A stretch of 64,000 nt of DNA, taken from contig JANVCC010000120.1 of assembly GCA_025345505.1 (NCBI GenBank), positions 5,202,092 to 5,266,091 on the forward strand. The letters run 5' to 3'. Source of the stretch: Todiramphus chloris collaris. Lineage: Eukaryota; Chordata; Aves; Coraciiformes; Alcedinidae. The position numbers and the translations under genes were made by a program. Below are positions 63,401-64,000 of this stretch, piece after piece. The notes under the pieces are model-generated. The model ran no database searches. It was given only the letters and a program-made list of their open reading frames with translations, and was not told the DNA's origin. The stretch's first letter is position 1, and each line of letters begins with the position of its first letter.

Positions 63401-63671
63401 TCCTGAAACCCTGTAACACCTCCCAGGACTCTGCTTCCTGGGATTCATCCACATTCCAGCATTTCCACACCAGCTGCCGACTTTCCCAGTCCGGTTCCGG
63501 CTCCCTCTGCCCACCTGGATGAGCTGCCTGCGCTGGTGCAGCTCCTGGGTGCCCAGGGAGGTCTCAGCGGGTGGCATTTTGCCTTCGGTCTCCCTCAGCC
63601 ACTTCCTCACGGCCCCGACCAGCTTCCGAAATTCATCCAGTTGCTCCTGGCAGGACGATGCATCCTTTTCT
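189..63671 (-). CDS. MACF1: MACF1, 3' part of gene (rod, EF-hands, GAR domain, C-terminal tail)
   Basis: MACF1 is a giant cytoskeletal linker that joins actin to microtubules and acts in cell migration, polarity and axon growth. The part seen here is the spectrin-repeat rod, two EF-hands, the GAR/Gas2 domain and the EB1-binding tail. I mapped 49 exons on the minus strand; each has an AG acceptor and a GT donor, and their phases agree throughout (9532 coding bases). The 5' end of the CDS is outside the window. DST is excluded by the C-terminal sequence, which is MACF1-type ([22 protein letters not shown]). Exon limits come from splice motifs plus remembered similarity to human MACF1, not from an alignment. 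Confidence 0.97.
446..952 (-). other. Intron w48/w49 with a long pyrimidine tract
   Basis: About 200 bases (473-670) are (GGA)n/(GAG)n-like on the plus strand, hence an almost pure CT tract in the gene's sense strand a few dozen bases upstream of the last exon. Nothing else is recognised. Confidence 0.8.
473..670. repeat. Purine/pyrimidine simple tract (GGA/GAT-rich)
   Basis: Imperfect GGA, GAG and GAT triplets fill about 200 bases with hardly any pyrimidine on the plus strand. Long open frames here in several phases are an artefact of this composition. Confidence 0.85.
953..1076 (-). CDS. MACF1: MACF1 exon w48 (Ser-rich tail)
   Basis: This 124-base exon reads [20 protein letters not shown], then [20 protein letters not shown], ending one base into a codon. 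Acceptor CTCCCAAG, donor GTAAGT. It is two residues shorter than the human sequence I recall at RPTFHSS (human PTPTFHSS). Confidence 0.94.
1077..3566 (-). other. Intron w47/w48, 2.5 kb
   Basis: No exon or transposon is recognised. Bases about 2180-2880 are CpG-rich and include the palindrome TGCGCATGCGCT at 2452-2463, a near-perfect NRF1 site. Bases about 2985-3050 are a purine-rich GGGGAGG tract ending in an A run. Confidence 0.7.
3567..3778 (-). CDS. MACF1: MACF1 exon w47 (basic Ser-rich tail)
   Basis: This 212-base exon completes an Ala codon, reads [20 protein letters not shown], then an Arg/Ser-rich stretch with [20 protein letters not shown], and ends ATPASGAK in phase 0. Acceptor CTTTTCAG, donor GTGGGA. 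It belongs to the positively charged tail that adds microtubule binding. Confidence 0.96.
3779..5495 (-). other. Intron w46/w47, 1.7 kb
   Basis: I see no coding exon, transposon or long repeat. In particular I did not find an alternative tail exon between the GAR domain and w47. Confidence 0.6.
5496..5613 (-). CDS. MACF1: MACF1 exon w46 (end of GAR/Gas2 domain)
   Basis: This 118-base exon reads [20 protein letters not shown], then [18 protein letters not shown], ending one base into a codon. The GGGW and NDPCR segments are hallmarks of the Gas2 fold. Acceptor ACTGCCGCAG-like context ending in CGCAG, donor GTAAAA, which is weaker than most donors here. Confidence 0.96.
5614..8735 (-). other. 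Intron w45/w46, 3.1 kb
   Basis: It contains a plus-oriented CR1 3' end at about 6935-7165, T-rich runs at 7668-7760, and a purine-rich stretch near 7980-8070. No other feature is recognised. Confidence 0.7.
6935..7165 (+). repeat. CR1 LINE 3' end
   Basis: The segment from the 'gagtctccttgtctggagag' type start to the terminal 'ggttggacttgatgacctt' block and a degraded octamer tail is a CR1 3' end, opposite to the gene. Its inner part is close to the reversed copy at 49675-50115, so both are from the same subfamily. Confidence 0.88.
8736..8810 (-). CDS. MACF1: MACF1 exon w45 (GAR/Gas2 domain)
   Basis: A 75-base exon encodes [20 protein letters not shown] and ends ENKYR, phase 0 at both ends. 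The CKC pair is part of the metal-binding Cys set of GAR domains, which bind and stabilise microtubules. Acceptor AATGACAG, donor GTAAGG. Confidence 0.97.
9068..9222 (-). CDS. MACF1: MACF1 exon w44 (EF-hand 2, start of GAR domain)
   Basis: This 155-base exon completes a Lys codon, reads [15 protein letters not shown] and carries the second loop [12 protein letters not shown], also canonical for calcium. It ends [10 protein letters not shown] in phase 0. Acceptor CTCCTTCCAG, donor GTAGAG. Confidence 0.97.
9349..9511 (-). CDS. MACF1: MACF1 exon w43 (EF-hand 1)
   Basis: This 163-base exon starts [20 protein letters not shown] and carries the first EF-hand loop, [12 protein letters not shown], with acidic residues at all calcium-binding positions. 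It ends ILAS plus one base. Acceptor TTCCTTGCAG, donor GTAAGT. In spectraplakins the EF-hands pack against the GAR domain and modulate microtubule binding. Confidence 0.97.
9512..10672 (-). other. Intron w42/w43, 1.2 kb
   Basis: It has a CA-rich patch at 9787-9836 and an AT-rich segment at 10310-10520 with several TAATTA-type motifs. No coding exon is seen. Confidence 0.6.
10673..10836 (-). CDS. MACF1: MACF1 exon w42 (rod to EF-hand junction)
   Basis: This 164-base exon completes an Arg codon, reads [20 protein letters not shown] and ends NDALDRLEE in phase 0. The Pro/Ser-rich start is a linker; the [20 protein letters not shown] helix leads into the EF-hands. Acceptor TTTTCCCCAG, donor GTAACG. 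Confidence 0.95.
10837..11580 (-). other. Intron w41/w42, 744 bases
   Basis: The 3' two-fifths of the plus-strand interval (11300-11572) is a CR1. Just left of it, 11205-11280 is an AT-rich block with TAATTGAT, TAATTAG and ATGCAT motifs. Confidence 0.75.
11300..11572 (+). repeat. CR1 LINE 3' end next to the w41 donor
   Basis: A clear CR1 3' end: the 'gaggcactggaatgggctgcccagggagctggtgg' type block, then 'ggttggacttgatgatcttgaagg' and a two-copy ATTCTATGATG/CTATGATTC tail. It is antisense to MACF1 and its tail stops about 10 bases from the splice donor at 11580. Confidence 0.95.
11581..11698 (-). CDS. MACF1: MACF1 exon w41 (end of rod)
   Basis: This 118-base exon reads [20 protein letters not shown], contains PFIDKSRST and ends one base into a codon. 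Acceptor TTTTGACAG, donor GTACGT. An antisense CR1 starts about 10 bases past the donor, so almost all of the 5' part of the next intron is repeat. Confidence 0.95.
11968..12156 (-). CDS. MACF1: MACF1 exon w40 (last spectrin repeat region)
   Basis: This 189-base exon starts [20 protein letters not shown] and ends VKGLISEHQ, phase 0 at both ends. The [17 protein letters not shown] helix is typical of the final rod repeats. Acceptor TCCAACAG, donor GTGAGC. Confidence 0.95.
12266..12409 (-). CDS. MACF1: MACF1 exon w39 (spectrin repeat)
   Basis: This 144-base exon starts [20 protein letters not shown] and ends [11 protein letters not shown], phase 0 at both ends. It carries [12 protein letters not shown]. 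Acceptor GCCTTTCAG, donor GTGAGT. I read it directly from the minus strand because it is too short to stand out as an open frame. Confidence 0.95.
12494..12622 (-). CDS. MACF1: MACF1 exon w38 (spectrin repeat)
   Basis: This 129-base exon starts [20 protein letters not shown] and ends LQSLIDTHK, phase 0 at both ends. Acceptor GTCGTTGCAG, donor GTAGCG. A short CR1 tail remnant lies 46 bases upstream of the exon. Confidence 0.95.
12668..12727 (+). repeat. CR1 tail remnant
   Basis: A short fragment with 'gatgatctttaaggtgccttccaccc' and a degraded 'ttctgtggttctatga' tail, in the 660-base intron between w37 and w38. Only the extreme 3' end of CR1 is present. Confidence 0.7.
13283..13477 (-). CDS. 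MACF1: MACF1 exon w37 (spectrin repeat)
   Basis: This 195-base exon starts [20 protein letters not shown] and ends RLEQALKQ, phase 0 at both ends. It includes [14 protein letters not shown]. Acceptor CCCTCCAG, donor GTGAGC. Confidence 0.95.
14158..14317 (-). CDS. MACF1: MACF1 exon w36 (spectrin repeat)
   Basis: This 160-base exon reads [20 protein letters not shown] after the split Arg and ends VMNLMDAHK in phase 0. Acceptor TTTTTCAG, donor GTGAGA. Confidence 0.95.
14481..14650 (-). CDS. MACF1: MACF1 exon w35 (spectrin repeat)
   Basis: This 170-base exon reads [20 protein letters not shown] and ends DTVCGKSVE plus two bases of Arg. Acceptor GGTTCCCAG, donor GTAAGT. Confidence 0.95.
14856..14975 (-). 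CDS. MACF1: MACF1 exon w34 (spectrin repeat)
   Basis: This 120-base exon reads [20 protein letters not shown] and ends IKLQLSKHK, phase 0 at both ends. Acceptor TTCTTTGCAG, donor GTAGAG. Confidence 0.95.
15108..15314 (-). CDS. MACF1: MACF1 exon w33 (spectrin repeat)
   Basis: This 207-base exon reads [20 protein letters not shown] and ends DDARKRAKQ, phase 0 at both ends. Acceptor CATTTGCAG, donor GTGAGA. Confidence 0.95.
15400..15700 (-). repeat. CR1 LINE 3' end
   Basis: Reading the plus strand, the block 'tgttttgggttggaagggac' opens a reversed CR1, followed by degraded internal CR1 sequence. It is in the same sense as MACF1, in the intron between w32 and w33. Confidence 0.85.
15747..15902 (-). 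CDS. MACF1: MACF1 exon w32 (spectrin repeat)
   Basis: This 156-base exon reads [20 protein letters not shown] and ends LAQIDEHK, phase 0 at both ends. Acceptor CTGCGGCAG, donor GTACCG. A sense-oriented CR1 occupies the intron from about 50 bases past the donor. Confidence 0.95.
16715..16888 (-). CDS. MACF1: MACF1 exon w31 (spectrin repeat)
   Basis: This 174-base exon reads [20 protein letters not shown], contains [20 protein letters not shown] and ends TKMEERK, phase 0 at both ends. Acceptor CTTTGCAG, donor GTAGTG. Confidence 0.95.
17220..17348 (-). CDS. MACF1: MACF1 exon w30 (spectrin repeat)
   Basis: This 129-base exon starts [20 protein letters not shown] and ends REQLNAHM, phase 0 at both ends. 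Acceptor CCCAACAG, donor GTAATT, followed by a CT-rich run in the sense strand. Confidence 0.95.
17676..17873 (-). CDS. MACF1: MACF1 exon w29 (spectrin repeat)
   Basis: This 198-base exon reads [20 protein letters not shown] and ends QQLQSTLQQ, phase 0 at both ends. Acceptor CTCCTCTAG, donor GTCGGG. It is nearly identical to the human sequence I recall. Confidence 0.95.
18025..18180 (-). CDS. MACF1: MACF1 exon w28 (spectrin repeat)
   Basis: This 156-base exon starts [17 protein letters not shown], contains [20 protein letters not shown] and ends ELAKHH, phase 0 at both ends. Acceptor TTTGCCCAG, donor GTGAGT. Confidence 0.95.
18286..18459 (-). CDS. MACF1: MACF1 exon w27 (spectrin repeat)
   Basis: This 174-base exon reads [20 protein letters not shown] and ends [11 protein letters not shown], phase 0 at both ends. 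Acceptor TTTTGGCAG, donor GTAGGG. Confidence 0.95.
18567..18668 (-). CDS. MACF1: MACF1 exon w26 (spectrin repeat)
   Basis: This 102-base exon reads [20 protein letters not shown] and ends KEQMNEMK, phase 0 at both ends. Acceptor CTCCTTCCAG, donor GTACCG. Confidence 0.95.
18862..19612 (-). repeat. CR1 LINE, longest copy in the window (about 750 bases)
   Basis: A reversed CR1 starts at 'ggttgggaaagaccttcaagatcatcaagtccaacc' and extends inward through 'ccaggctaaacaaccccaggtccctcagccgctcctca' to the reverse-transcriptase-proximal part. It is sense-oriented to MACF1, in the intron w25/w26. A 25-base unit around 'cagatccctcaccagcttctct' is duplicated in tandem at 19253-19300. Confidence 0.95.
19846..19947 (-). 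CDS. MACF1: MACF1 exon w25 (spectrin repeat)
   Basis: This 102-base exon reads [20 protein letters not shown] and ends QYQDTLQ, phase 0 at both ends. Acceptor TGTTCTGCAG, donor GTAAGA. The next intron holds the longest CR1 copy in the window. Confidence 0.95.
20047..20169 (-). CDS. MACF1: MACF1 exon w24 (spectrin repeat)
   Basis: This 123-base exon reads [20 protein letters not shown] and ends PEVKKSIDE, phase 0 at both ends. Acceptor TGTTTGCAG, donor GTAGGC. Confidence 0.95.
20170..21133 (-). other. Intron w23/w24, 964 bases
   Basis: I see no exon, repeat family or simple tract beyond a T-run near 20946. Nothing to annotate. Confidence 0.6.
21134..21360 (-). CDS. MACF1: MACF1 exon w23 (spectrin repeat)
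   Basis: This 227-base exon reads [20 protein letters not shown] after a split codon and ends QQVEAAE in phase 0. It contains [20 protein letters not shown]. Acceptor CTTCCTCAG, donor GTGAGG. Confidence 0.95.
21361..22101 (-). other. Intron w22/w23, 741 bases
   Basis: No repeat, exon or regulatory pattern is recognised. Confidence 0.6.
22102..22333 (-). CDS. MACF1: MACF1 exon w22 (spectrin repeat)
   Basis: This 232-base exon reads [20 protein letters not shown] and ends GADKDLAAK, one base into a codon. Acceptor CTGTCTCCAG, donor GTATCT. A 28-bp minisatellite begins about 130 bases upstream of its acceptor. Confidence 0.95.
22463..22769. repeat. 28-bp minisatellite, about 11 copies
   Basis: Tandem units of the type CTCTCAGACAGGACAGCCAT plus GGCCTGGC follow each other from 22463 to 22769 with a few substitutions per unit. 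Because 28 is not a multiple of three, every frame is read through in turn, and both strands lack stops. Variant units alternate between 'cagacagga', 'cggcgagga' and 'cggacagga' forms. Confidence 0.95.
23200..23221. repeat. (ATT)n microsatellite
   Basis: About seven ATT units. Confidence 0.9.
23706..23714 (-). CDS. MACF1: MACF1 exon w21, 9-base microexon (Ile-Thr-Glu)
   Basis: Only nine bases, ATTACAGAG, lie between a clean acceptor (CCATTGCAG) and a strong donor (GTAAGC). They encode Ile-Thr-Glu in phase 0 and fill exactly the ITE that human MACF1, as I remember it, has between SQSTQ and FHDKIEP. TGC motifs lie just upstream of the acceptor, as in neuronal microexons. Inclusion or skipping keeps the frame. 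Confidence 0.9.
23715..25279 (-). other. Introns w20/w21 and w19/w20
   Basis: Introns of 799 and 562 bases flank exon w20 (24514-24717). A G-run of 11-13 bases lies near 23848. Nothing else is recognised. Confidence 0.6.
24514..24717 (-). CDS. MACF1: MACF1 exon w20 (spectrin repeat)
   Basis: This 204-base exon reads [20 protein letters not shown] and ends [10 protein letters not shown], phase 0 at both ends. Acceptor TTCCCTAG, donor GTACGC. Confidence 0.95.
25280..25498 (-). CDS. MACF1: MACF1 exon w19 (spectrin repeat)
   Basis: This 219-base exon reads [20 protein letters not shown] and ends [12 protein letters not shown], phase 0 at both ends. It carries the [20 protein letters not shown] helix. 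Acceptor TTTCTCCAG, donor GTAGGA. Confidence 0.95.
25867..25974 (-). CDS. MACF1: MACF1 exon w18 (spectrin repeat)
   Basis: This 108-base exon reads [20 protein letters not shown] and ends EEHKAVLQ, phase 0 at both ends. Acceptor TTTCTGCAG, donor GTGACC. Confidence 0.95.
26180..26405 (+). repeat. CR1 LINE 3' end with internal hairpin
   Basis: A CR1 3' end with 'gaagaatttcttcccca', 'caagcccaggctggatgaggctctgag' and a 'gacaattccacgattctctga' tail. Bases 26211-26230 are the exact reverse complement of 26242-26261, with an 11-base loop; the left arm replaces the normal CR1 sequence. Confidence 0.93.
27062..27530 (-). repeat. CR1 LINE 3' end
   Basis: Reversed CR1 opening with 'agaatcatggaatcgtttgggtgggaagggac' and running through 'ccaggctgacccccccagctctcccagcctg'. 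Its first 150 bases are nearly identical to the copies at 30404 and 62422. Confidence 0.95.
27648..27767 (-). CDS. MACF1: MACF1 exon w17 (spectrin repeat)
   Basis: This 120-base exon reads [20 protein letters not shown] and ends TTAQLQVQK, phase 0 at both ends. Acceptor CGTGCCAG, donor GTACGT. A sense-oriented CR1 ends about 120 bases past the donor. Confidence 0.95.
27768..28597 (-). other. Intron w16/w17, 830 bases
   Basis: A T-run lies at 28183-28195. No exon or transposon is recognised. Confidence 0.6.
28598..28804 (-). CDS. MACF1: MACF1 exon w16 (spectrin repeat)
   Basis: This 207-base exon reads [20 protein letters not shown] and ends [10 protein letters not shown], phase 0 at both ends. 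Acceptor TTCCGCAG, donor GTAATT. It encodes helices B and C of a repeat. Confidence 0.95.
28960..29201 (-). CDS. MACF1: MACF1 exon w15 (spectrin repeat)
   Basis: This 242-base exon reads [20 protein letters not shown] after the split Gly and ends [10 protein letters not shown] in phase 0. It includes [20 protein letters not shown]. Acceptor TCTCGCAG, donor GTGGGG. Confidence 0.95.
30138..30222 (-). CDS. MACF1: MACF1 exon w14 (spectrin repeat)
   Basis: A short 85-base exon reads [20 protein letters not shown] and ends LLKQTT plus one base of Gly at donor GTAACA. Acceptor TCTCGCCAG. It is one of the smallest rod exons apart from w3 and the microexon w21. Confidence 0.94.
30404..30700 (-). repeat. 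CR1 LINE 3' end
   Basis: Reversed CR1 opening with 'gaatcacagactggtttgggtgggaagggac' and containing 'gcagggccatctgcagctagagcagggtgctcagagcc'. It is in the gene's sense orientation. Confidence 0.95.
31180..31506 (-). CDS. MACF1: MACF1 exon w13 (spectrin repeat)
   Basis: This 327-base exon reads [20 protein letters not shown], contains [20 protein letters not shown] and ends QKQHADQL, phase 0 at both ends. Acceptor GCCATTCAG, donor GTATTT. It covers one full repeat. Confidence 0.95.
31507..32002 (-). other. Intron w12/w13, 496 bases
   Basis: The part next to w13 (31545-31700) is rich in AAAT/AAAC repeats. No exon is seen. Confidence 0.6.
32003..32162 (-). CDS. MACF1: MACF1 exon w12 (spectrin repeat)
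   Basis: This 160-base exon reads [17 protein letters not shown] after the split Arg codon and ends [10 protein letters not shown] in phase 0. Acceptor CACTATAG, donor GTAGGA. Confidence 0.95.
32163..34049 (-). other. Introns w11/w12 and w10/w11
   Basis: Introns of 799 and 921 bases flank w11. Bases 33350-33398 look like a decayed CR1 tail in plus orientation ('aggtcccttccaagtgaaatattctgttct'). Bases 32560-32720 are AT-rich without recognisable family. Confidence 0.6.
32962..33128 (-). CDS. MACF1: MACF1 exon w11 (spectrin repeat)
   Basis: This 167-base exon reads [20 protein letters not shown], continues through QLESLESRW and ends AAG plus two bases of an Arg codon at donor GTGAGG. Acceptor ATGCTAAAG. 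The split Arg is completed in w12. Confidence 0.93.
34050..34220 (-). CDS. MACF1: MACF1 exon w10 (spectrin repeat)
   Basis: This 171-base exon reads [18 protein letters not shown] and ends [10 protein letters not shown], phase 0 at both ends. The [16 protein letters not shown] stretch is a typical helix-A/B junction. Acceptor GCGTTGCAG, donor GTGAGC. Confidence 0.95.
34364..34525 (-). CDS. MACF1: MACF1 exon w9, shared by both isoforms (spectrin repeat)
   Basis: This 162-base exon reads [20 protein letters not shown] and ends [10 protein letters not shown], phase 0 at both ends. Acceptor AACCCCAG, donor GTCAGA. It can be joined to w8 (LADFK) or to the alternative first exon (PPNE). Confidence 0.95.
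35532..35587. repeat. (CCT)n microsatellite, about 18 units
   Basis: A pure CCT run; the sense strand of the gene reads GGA/GAG. Poly-Ser, poly-Leu, poly-Glu and poly-Gly open frames across it are artefacts. Confidence 0.95.
37363..37376. repeat. C14 homopolymer
   Basis: Fourteen C on the plus strand, followed by ACCCC; the sense strand is G-rich (GGGG T G14). Confidence 0.95.
37570..40836 (-). CDS. MACF1: MACF1 alternative first coding exon (KIAA0754-type N-terminus)
   Basis: A 3267-base exon encodes 1089 codons, starting [10 protein letters not shown] with A at -3 and G at +4 of the ATG and ending PPNE at a phase-0 donor (GTATTT). w9 starts in phase 0, so the exon can replace the N-terminal half of MACF1. 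I recognise the N-terminus as the MACF1/KIAA0754 alternative start known from mammals. Conserved-looking segments are residues 1-150 (including a [11 protein letters not shown]3-type motif and [12 protein letters not shown]), about 280-330 ([16 protein letters not shown]) and about 418-430 ([12 protein letters not shown]). The rest is acidic, Pro/Ala/Val/Ser-rich and probably disordered. A CpG island lies just upstream. The reading frame runs on past the donor for 22 codons of intron to a stop at 37504. Human KIAA0754 is often annotated as a separate gene. Confidence 0.88.
41728..41775. repeat. CTG/CTT/CCT triplet tract in CpG island
   Basis: A compound run of about five CTG, then CTT and CCT units, inside the presumed promoter or 5' UTR of the alternative transcript. 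The sense strand reads CAG/AAG/AGG. Confidence 0.85.
42077..42150. repeat. (CCT)n tract in CpG island
   Basis: About 24 CCT units with CTT interruptions; the sense strand is GGA/GAA-rich. Confidence 0.9.
49675..50115 (-). repeat. CR1 LINE 3' part
   Basis: A reversed CR1 with 'tggtggggttggcagggagctctggag', 'gagactccacagcctctctgggcagcctggcac' and 'ctctcaggctgctcttctccagctgcacagcccc'. It lacks the octamer tail block but is otherwise well preserved. Confidence 0.93.
50600..50836 (+). repeat. CR1 LINE 3' end
   Basis: CR1 3' end with 'taggaagaatttcttccccaggagggtggtgaggcactgg' and a tail 'aattccatgattctatgatcc'. It is antisense to MACF1 and close in sequence to the copy at 26180. Confidence 0.95.
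52590..52722 (+). repeat. CR1 LINE internal fragment
   Basis: The block 'ctgggaggccaggctgggagagctggggggttcagcctggagaaggctccagggagacca' is typical of CR1 upstream of the 3' end. No tail is present. Confidence 0.85.
54074..55545 (-). CDS. MACF1: MACF1 exon w8, largest rod exon (1472 bases)
   Basis: A single open exon of 1472 bases encodes about 490 residues, or four to five spectrin repeats, from [17 protein letters not shown] to INQQLADFK. Acceptor CCATTCCAG, donor GTAAGT, phase 0 at the 3' end. Most other rod exons here are 85-250 bases, so this one stands out. In the long isoform it splices over the alternative first exon to w9, a 19.5-kb intron. Confidence 0.97.
56144..56639 (-). CDS. MACF1: MACF1 exon w7 (spectrin repeats, 496 bases)
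   Basis: This long rod exon of 496 bases runs from [17 protein letters not shown] to [10 protein letters not shown] and ends one base into a codon. It covers about one and a half spectrin repeats, with [20 protein letters not shown] at a helix junction. Acceptor TTCTGTTCCAG, donor GTGAGA. Confidence 0.96.
57270..57430 (-). repeat. CR1 LINE 3' end
   Basis: Reversed CR1 opening 'gatagagtccttctggttggaagagacctctaagatcatcaagg' and ending near 'ccagggatggggactccacc'. It is more diverged than the other copies. Confidence 0.9.
57515..57714 (-). CDS. MACF1: MACF1 exon w6 (spectrin repeat)
   Basis: This 200-base exon begins CRWERAS after the split Asn codon, contains [20 protein letters not shown] and ends NAQKQQVQ in phase 0. 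Acceptor GCTTCAG, donor GTGAGC. A minus-oriented CR1 fragment lies about 80 bases past the donor. Confidence 0.95.
58547..58676 (-). CDS. MACF1: MACF1 exon w5 (spectrin repeat)
   Basis: This 130-base exon reads [20 protein letters not shown] and then a NWKKMQEDL helix, ending one base into a codon at donor GTAAGT. The acceptor is TTTTGCAG. The split codon is completed by w6 to give Asn (EDLN then CRWERAS). Confidence 0.95.
59143..59384 (-). CDS. MACF1: MACF1 exon w4 (spectrin repeat)
   Basis: This 242-base exon starts [12 protein letters not shown] after a split Asp codon and ends RAQAEHNK in phase 0. It carries the repeat core with [20 protein letters not shown]. Acceptor GGCAACAG, donor GTAACT. 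Similarity to human MACF1 is high across the whole exon. Confidence 0.95.
59507..59535. repeat. (CCAT)n microsatellite
   Basis: About six imperfect CCAT units. Confidence 0.9.
59930..60092. repeat. 42-bp tandem repeat, about four copies
   Basis: The unit contains CCTGCCCTACACCCTCCATC followed by GCTGCCCCTCCCCATCCTTC and AG. Because 42 is a multiple of three, the frames crossing it show a 14-residue period. It lies in the intron w3/w4. Confidence 0.93.
60265..60327 (-). CDS. MACF1: MACF1 exon w3, 63-base linker exon
   Basis: A small 63-base exon (21 codons) encodes a Gly/Ala/Pro-rich linker that ends SVNGYHTCK. The acceptor is CTGCTCAG and the donor is GTGAGC. It starts and ends one base into a codon, so skipping keeps the frame. 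The SVNGYHTCK end matches human MACF1 as I remember it. It is probably a flexible, possibly optional, insert between repeats. Confidence 0.9.
60328..62300 (-). other. Intron w2/w3, 2.0 kb
   Basis: It contains the CR1 at 60503-61030. The rest shows no exon or repeat family; a short direct repeat 'gaagggattaactyc' occurs at about 61298 and 61317. Confidence 0.7.
60503..61030 (-). repeat. CR1 LINE 3' part with tail
   Basis: Reversed CR1 opening with 'tcacagaatcatggaattgtagaatggtggggttgggagggagctctggagatcatcgagtccaacccccctgcc', then 'ccagactaaacagccccagggctctcagcctttcctcctcagagagatg' and ending near 'acacaacactccagatgtggtctcac'. It is a textbook avian CR1 in the gene's sense orientation. Confidence 0.97.
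62301..62418 (-). CDS. MACF1: MACF1 exon w2 (rod), acceptor fused to a CR1 tail
   Basis: This 118-base exon reads [20 protein letters not shown], continues [18 protein letters not shown] and ends in phase 1 with donor GTAAGT. The acceptor AG at 62419-62420 is directly preceded by the 3' tail of a sense-oriented CR1, so the intron's pyrimidine tract is CR1-derived. The frame joins w1 (phase 0) and w3 correctly. Confidence 0.93.
62419..63514 (-). other. Intron w1/w2, 1.1 kb
   Basis: Apart from the CR1 at its 3' end in the sense strand, I see nothing in it. Confidence 0.7.
62422..62775 (-). repeat. CR1 LINE 3' end abutting the w2 splice acceptor
   Basis: Reversed CR1 opening 'atcacagaatcatagaatagtttgggtgggaagggacc' at 62422. 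In the gene's sense strand its terminal octamers are followed by CAG and exon w2, so the acceptor AG (62419-62420) is one or two bases outside the element. Its sequence is nearly identical to the copy at 30404. Confidence 0.96.
63515..63671 (-). CDS. MACF1: MACF1 exon w1 (spectrin repeat)
   Basis: This 157-base exon is the first coding exon in the window. Its first base completes a codon begun upstream, then it reads [14 protein letters not shown] and ends RRQLIQ in phase 0. The acceptor is CACTCTCAG and the donor is GTGGGC. The helical pattern with a WLRETEGK stretch is typical of a spectrin-repeat helix. Confidence 0.93.
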
Positions 63672-64000
63672 CTGAGAGTGAAAAGATTTCGGAGAGTCAG
63701 AGCTCGTGCTCTGCCTCGCAATTACCCCGCTTGAATGTCGCACAGTTGTGTCTCTAGGAGCCCGTCTTTTTATTATTATTATTAGAGGTTGCTTAGGAAC
63801 GGCTCAGGCAGTGCCAGGCAAAGCGGGGTGCGGGTCCCAGCCTGCCCCTCAACCGCTGCCAACCCCCCCAGCCCGCAGCCGGGGGGACTTCCAGAGCCGC
63901 GTTGGCATCACCGCGGAACCGGTGGCCCCTGGGACCACCACCGCCGACCCGTGCTGGGCTCTCTGTCCTGCAGCAAGAGAAGCTTTTGGGAAGACAGGGC
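63672..64000 (-). other. Start of the intron upstream of w1
   Basis: An ATT run at 63769-63784; no exon is recognised up to the window edge. Confidence 0.6.

Noticed and set aside
189..63671. Assignment to DST (dystonin), the paralogue
   Set aside because: The rod and GAR domain are similar, but the C-terminal exons and the KIAA0754-type exon match MACF1 and not DST.
1..64000. tRNA, rRNA, snRNA or microRNA genes
   Set aside because: No cloverleaf with A/B boxes or known RNA sequence was recognised. A microRNA hairpin cannot be excluded without folding software; the only strong hairpin seen is in the CR1 at 26211.

Overview
The window is a stretch of a bird genome that lies wholly inside one large gene, MACF1 (microtubule-actin cross-linking factor 1, a spectraplakin), transcribed on the minus strand. 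The bird call rests on about fifteen 5'-truncated CR1 LINEs that end in the ATTCTATG-type octamer tail, on short introns, and on protein sequence very close to vertebrate MACF1. The 5' half of the gene (actin-binding and plakin domains) lies beyond base 64000, and the 3' UTR runs off base 1. MACF1 rather than its paralogue DST is chosen from the C-terminus (an SDTSESS segment, then SKIPTMSKK, ending TPGPKR). || I resolved 49 coding exons, numbered w1-w49 in transcription order. All have consensus splice sites and their phases close exactly: 9532 coding bases, or 3176 complete residues plus a stop. w1-w42 (63671 down to 10673) encode about 25 spectrin repeats of the rod. w43-w44 (9511-9068) encode two canonical EF-hands. 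w44-w46 (to 5496) encode the GAR/Gas2 microtubule-binding module. w47-w49 (3778-189) encode the basic Ser/Arg/Gly-rich tail with GSR repeats and an SxIP EB1-binding motif. || Between w8 and w9 lies a second transcription unit start. A CpG island (about 40.9-43.1 kb) precedes a 3267-base open exon (40836-37570) that begins [10 protein letters not shown] and ends in a phase-0 donor, able to splice to w9 exactly as w8 does. It corresponds to the KIAA0754-type alternative first exon of MACF1. Its product would lack the actin-binding and plakin domains but keep the distal rod and microtubule-binding tail (1089 + 2217 = 3306 residues). || The rest is intron: CR1 copies on both strands, a 28-bp and a 42-bp minisatellite, several (CCT)n tracts, and AT-rich patches that may be regulatory. 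Notable details are a 9-base microexon (Ile-Thr-Glu), a CR1 whose 3' tail directly abuts the w2 splice acceptor, a CR1 starting about 10 bases past the w41 donor, and a CR1 with a perfect 20-bp internal hairpin. I saw no second protein-coding gene, no structural RNA gene, no CRISPR array and no viral gene. Nothing here is a wholly new system; the alternative promoter exon and the CR1/splice-site contacts are the most interesting points.
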